DNA from: Cytobacillus oceanisediminis
Lineage (GTDB): Bacteria > Bacillota > Bacilli > Bacillales > Cytobacillaceae
Direction of reading: 5' to 3'
Assembly: GCF_004366035.1 (NCBI RefSeq)
Contig: NZ_SOEE01000014.1
Span: forward strand, 25,480-89,479
Length of the DNA: 64,000 nt
This document shows, piece after piece, positions 61,339 to 64,000 of this stretch (its first letter is position 1; the number at the start of each line of letters is the position of its first letter). Both the position numbers and the translations under genes were made by a program. The notes under the pieces are model-generated. The model saw only the letters and a list, made by a program, of their open reading frames with translations, was not told where the DNA came from and searched no databases.

Positions 61339-61497
61339 GTGTGTGTTAAGGAATTATTGAGAGATATTGAGGATTGCCGATCAAGAATGATTCAGTTAAC
61401 AGCTTCCGCTTCTTTTACAGACCACTTGGTAGTTGATACGAGCACGAAACTCGATCAGCTTCTAAATAAATATTATACACTTACAGCAAAAAAATGA
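61339..61497 (+). CDS. Spo0E-like aspartyl-phosphate phosphatase, small protein
   Basis: GTG 61339 to TGA 61497 encodes 52 residues. The Spo0E-family signature with a conserved S/T-x-x-LD helix (VDTSTKLDQLLNKYY, about 32-46) is present, as is the N-terminal helix LLRDIEDCRSRMIQL. Family members dephosphorylate Spo0A-P and delay sporulation. It lies convergent to rocF. The ribosome site is modest (AAAGGG, about nine bases). A Spo0E-like gene at this place is common in Bacillaceae. Confidence 0.82.
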   Translation: MCVKELLRDIEDCRSRMIQLTASASFTDHLVVDTSTKLDQLLNKYYTLTAKK

Positions 61498-61530
61498 GCA
61501 GAACTTGTATACGTTCTGCTCATTTTTATT
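61496..61530. terminator. Bidirectional terminator between the Spo0E-like gene and rocF
   Basis: GAGCAGAAC (61496-61504) pairs with GTTCTGCTC (61513-61521) and is followed by T-rich sequence; it begins inside the Spo0E-like stop codon. Confidence 0.88.
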
Positions 61531-61539
61531 TTTCTATTA

Positions 61540-62445
61540 TTATAGAAGCTTCTCGCCAAATAATGAACCCATAAGCGCGACTGCCACAGTAGCTGTTTTG
61601 TTTTTGTCATCCAAAATTGGGTTAACCTCTACAAATTCAGCCGATGTAATGATCTGCGATTCTGCAAGCATCTCCATGGCCAAGTGGCTTTCACGGTAGC
61701 TGATACCTCCAATAACTGGAGTTCCAACACCAGGGGCATCATGCGGATCCAGTCCATCCAAATCTAAAGACAGATGAACACCATCTGTATTTCTTTCTTT
61801 TAAATATGTAATAGACTCCTCCATGACCTTTGTCATCCCAATCCGGTCGATTTCGTGCATGGTGTATACTTTAATGCCTCTTTCCTTAATAAGCTCCCGC
61901 TCTCCTTCATCCAAAGATCTTGCCCCAATAATGACAATATTCTCTGGCTTAACCTTTGGAGCATATCCCCCTACATTGGTTAAAAGCGGGTGGCCAATTC
62001 CCAGGCTTACTGCAAGAGGCATACCGTGTATGTTCCCTGATGGTGAAGTTTCAGCTGTATTTAAATCACCGTGGGCATCATACCAGATTACCCCAAGATT
62101 TTTATAGTGCTTCGAAACACCGGCCAAGGTTCCGATTGCGATGCTGTGATCGCCGCCCAGTACTAATGGAAAAGAACCGCTTTCTATTGCTTTATCAACT
62201 TCTTCGCCTAGTTTTTCTGTCTTTTCAGCAATAAGGTCCAAGTTTCTAAGATTTGAATTTGGATCGATTTGAACTTCTGGACGGCCGATGGCAATATCGC
62301 CCTGGTCATGGATTTCTTCGAATAAACACTTTAATCGTTCATTTACACCGGCATATCGGATCGCACTTGGCCCCATGTCCACACCGCGTCTCATCTGGCC
62401 AAGATCCATCGGCATTCCAATTATCGATAATTTCTGTCTTTTCAT
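61540..62445 (-). CDS. rocF: Arginase
   Basis: A 301-residue manganese arginase. Mn ligands are His100 (GGDH), Asp123, His125 and Asp127 (DAHGDLNT), and the later SLDLDGLDP pair. It converts L-arginine to ornithine and urea. Length is normal for Bacillus. Separate promoter, downstream from the tRNA array. Confidence 0.97.
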   Translation of the reverse strand: MKRQKLSIIGMPMDLGQMRRGVDMGPSAIRYAGVNERLKCLFEEIHDQGDIAIGRPEVQIDPNSNLRNLDLIAEKTEKLGEEVDKAIESGSFPLVLGGDHSIAIGTLAGVSKHYKNLGVIWYDAHGDLNTAETSPSGNIHGMPLAVSLGIGHPLLTNVGGYAPKVKPENIVIIGARSLDEGERELIKERGIKVYTMHEIDRIGMTKVMEESITYLKERNTDGVHLSLDLDGLDPHDAPGVGTPVIGGISYRESHLAMEMLAESQIITSAEFVEVNPILDDKNKTATVAVALMGSLFGEKLL

Positions 62446-62587
62446 AGTAAAGTCCTCCCTTTCCCTTCATACTCATATTTTAACCGCTTTCAAACACATG
62501 ACTCAACTCGACAAAATCGTGTATATATATGCGGTTTCCGGGGAAGAAAGTCCTAACAACCAGGTGTTCACCTCTAATGATGAGAAA

Positions 62588-62621
62588 TAAAAAATCCCTA
62601 AACCATGATGGTTTAAGGATT
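62588..62621 (-). terminator. tRNA operon terminator
   Basis: AATCCCTAAACCA (62593-62605) with TGGTTTAAGGATT (62609-62621) and a U-run on the minus strand, downstream of tRNA-Ala. Confidence 0.9.
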
Positions 62622-62637
62622 GTCGCATGATGTATAA

Positions 62638-62713
62638 TGGTGGAGCCTAGCGGGATCGAACCGCTGACCTCCTGCGTGCAAAGCAGGCGCTCTCCCAGCT
62701 GAGCTAAGGCCCC
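62638..62713 (-). tRNA. tRNA-Ala (anticodon TGC)
   Basis: Complete cloverleaf with the G3-U70 alanine identity pair and encoded CCA. Last gene of the array. Confidence 0.97.
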
Positions 62714-62720
62714 ATTTATT

Positions 62721-62795
62721 TGGAGCGGAAGACGGGATTCGAACCCGCGACCCCCACCTTGGCAAGGTGATGTTCTACCACTGAACTACTTCCGC
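62721..62795 (-). tRNA. tRNA-Gly (anticodon GCC)
   Basis: Cloverleaf with anticodon GCC and encoded CCA. Confidence 0.97.
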
Positions 62796-62817
62796 AAACA
62801 TATTTATATGAAAAGTA

Positions 62818-62846
62818 AGACCTTCAGGAATCGATTCCCAAGGTCT
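62818..62846. other. Hairpin between tRNA-Lys and tRNA-Gly
   Basis: AGACCTT/AAGGTCT with an inner GGAATC/GATTCC dyad (2 x 1 internal mismatch). A T-run follows on the plus strand only, where no gene ends, so it may be a processing or structural element. Confidence 0.5.
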
Positions 62847-62862
62847 GTGTTTTTCTATAAAG

Positions 62863-62935
62863 TGAGCCATGAAGGACTCGAACCTTCGACCCTCTGATTA
62901 AAAGTCAGATGCTCTACCGACTGAGCTAATGGCTC
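62863..62935 (-). tRNA. tRNA-Lys (anticodon TTT)
   Basis: Cloverleaf with anticodon TTT; the CCA end is not encoded. Confidence 0.96.
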
Positions 62936-62940
62936 GAAAT

Positions 62941-63015
62941 TGGCTGGGCTAGCAGGATTCGAACCTGCGAGTGACGGAGTCAAAGTCCGGTGCCTTACCG
63001 CTTGGCTATAGCCCA
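62941..63015 (-). tRNA. tRNA-Gln (anticodon TTG)
   Basis: Cloverleaf with anticodon TTG, U1-A72 pair typical of tRNA-Gln, CCA encoded. Confidence 0.97.
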
Positions 63016-63080
63016 ATAATGACAAAATAAAAAGGACATTCATATCTTGTCCAGTTTTTTGTGTTTTTATTAAAAATAAA

Positions 63081-63164
63081 TGGTGGAGGGGGGCAGATTC
63101 GAACTGCCGAACCCGAAGGAGCGGATTTACAGTCCGCCGCGTTTAGCCACTTCGCTACCCCTCC
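63081..63164 (-). tRNA. tRNA-Tyr (anticodon GTA)
   Basis: 84-nt class II tRNA with a long variable arm, anticodon GTA and encoded CCA. Confidence 0.97.
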
Positions 63165-63179
63165 ATCTATAAAACAAGA

Positions 63180-63255
<76 letters not shown>

Positions 63256-63275
63256 AGCTTGTACATTTAAATTAA

Positions 63276-63351
63276 TGGTGGAGGATGACGGGATCGAACC
63301 GCCGACCCTCTGCTTGTAAGGCAGATGCTCTCCCAGCTGAGCTAATCCTCC
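63276..63351 (-). tRNA. tRNA-Val (anticodon TAC)
   Basis: Cloverleaf with anticodon TAC and encoded CCA. Confidence 0.97.
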
Positions 63352-63355
63352 ATTA

Positions 63356-63430
63356 TGGTGACCCCTACGGGATTCGAACCCGTGTTACCGCCGTGAAAGG
63401 GCGGTGTCTTAACCGCTTGACCAAGGGGCC
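63356..63430 (-). tRNA. tRNA-Glu (anticodon TTC)
   Basis: Cloverleaf with anticodon TTC and encoded CCA, 4 bp from tRNA-Val. Confidence 0.97.
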
Positions 63431-63457
63431 TAGTACTCTAGTTGTCTAAATTAAAAG

Positions 63458-63530
63458 AGCTTCCAACCGGGCTCGAACCGGTGACCTCTTCCTTACCATG
63501 GAAGTGCTCTACCTGCTGAGCTATGGAAGC
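63458..63530 (-). tRNA. tRNA-Thr (anticodon GGT)
   Basis: Cloverleaf with anticodon GGT; CCA not encoded. A second, different threonine isoacceptor in the same array. Confidence 0.96.
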
Positions 63531-63566
63531 AACAGCTCATAATTCCCAAAAGGGGCTTTATGAAAA

Positions 63567-63641
63567 TGGCTCCGCAGGCAGGATTCGAACCTGCGACCGT
63601 TCGGTTAACAGCCGAATGCTCTACCACTGAGCTACTGCGGA
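63567..63641 (-). tRNA. tRNA-Asn (anticodon GTT)
   Basis: Cloverleaf with anticodon GTT and encoded CCA; first tRNA after 5S rRNA. Confidence 0.97.
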
Positions 63642-63662
63642 AAATTGGTATTTTAGTAAACA

Positions 63663-63779
<117 letters not shown>

Positions 63780-63905
63780 CTATTTTCAAAAGACAAGTAT
63801 GATTATACTTTCTTTTGATGTTTTTTTCAAGAGGAAATTTCATTTTTTCGTTCCCTCAAAACTAGATAATGTATGAAGAAGCATATGCCGAGTATTCTAC
63901 CAATG
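63780..63905 (-). other. 23S-5S spacer
   Basis: AT-rich spacer of about 125 bp containing the AAAACTAGATAA-type sequence common after Bacillus rRNA genes. No tRNA lies inside. Confidence 0.6.

Positions 63906-64000
<95 letters not shown>

Overview
The window is chromosomal DNA from a Bacillaceae bacterium close to Bacillus sensu lato (a Cytobacillus/Mesobacillus/Bacillus firmus-like organism is my guess). The evidence is gene content and layout: a sigW-rsiW-cdaA-cdaR-glmM-glmS block with a glmS ribozyme next to a tRNA array and an rRNA operon, a dppABCDE/ykfABCD peptide-recycling locus, a yclNOPQ-type siderophore importer, a Spo0E-like phosphatase, T-box and B12 riboswitch leaders, PerR/Fur/CodY-like operators and frequent TTG/GTG starts with strong GGAGG ribosome sites. 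I see no prophage, transposase or CRISPR array.

Layout. 1-3.9 kb: a phased short repeat, a UspA protein, a SulP anion transporter, a VOC protein, a Nudix hydrolase and a GNAT acetyltransferase. 3.9-16.3 kb (minus strand): a compact corrinoid uptake and salvage operon behind a cobalamin riboswitch and terminator: btuF, btuC, a btuD-cbiZ fusion, cbiB, cobD, cobU, cobQ, cobS, an alpha-ribazole phosphatase, a short CobU-like protein, a PduO-type adenosyltransferase, cblT, cblS and a second histidine phosphatase. No corrin-ring genes are present, so the locus imports and remodels corrinoids and uses scavenged alpha-ribazole. 16.4-26.6 kb: an unknown protein, an FtsW/RodA-type polymerase, T-box-controlled argS, a TSUP transporter, a PerR-controlled dps, a DMT transporter, an MscS-like TM-helix-repeat protein, a DUF4395 protein and a YqcI/YcgG protein.

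26.7-37.5 kb (minus strand): dppA-E and ykfA-D with an added cytoplasmic class A beta-lactamase-like protein. The two halves are separated by a terminator and repeat DNA. Together they import and dismantle murein di- and tripeptides. 37.6-48.9 kb: DUF3870, an AlaX-type editing protein, a stress protein, several unknown proteins, an MFS exporter, a SwrC-type RND pump with its divergent TetR regulator, and a methyltransferase operon. 49.0-52.9 kb: a Fur-controlled petrobactin-type importer. 53.2-62.4 kb: a ribbon-helix-helix protein, glmS with its ribozyme, glmM, cdaR, cdaA, rsiW, sigW, a Spo0E-like gene and rocF. 62.6-64.0 kb (minus strand): ten tRNA genes, 5S rRNA and the 3' end of 23S rRNA, cut by the window edge.

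The most unusual material is intergenic: three arrays of short GC-core motifs phased at almost exactly 20 bp (two related, one with a different core), several degenerate Bacillaceae palindromic repeats, and operator-like palindromes without an assigned regulator. Among the proteins, the BtuD-CbiZ fusion, the short second CobU-like protein and the cytoplasmic beta-lactamase-like protein deserve most attention.
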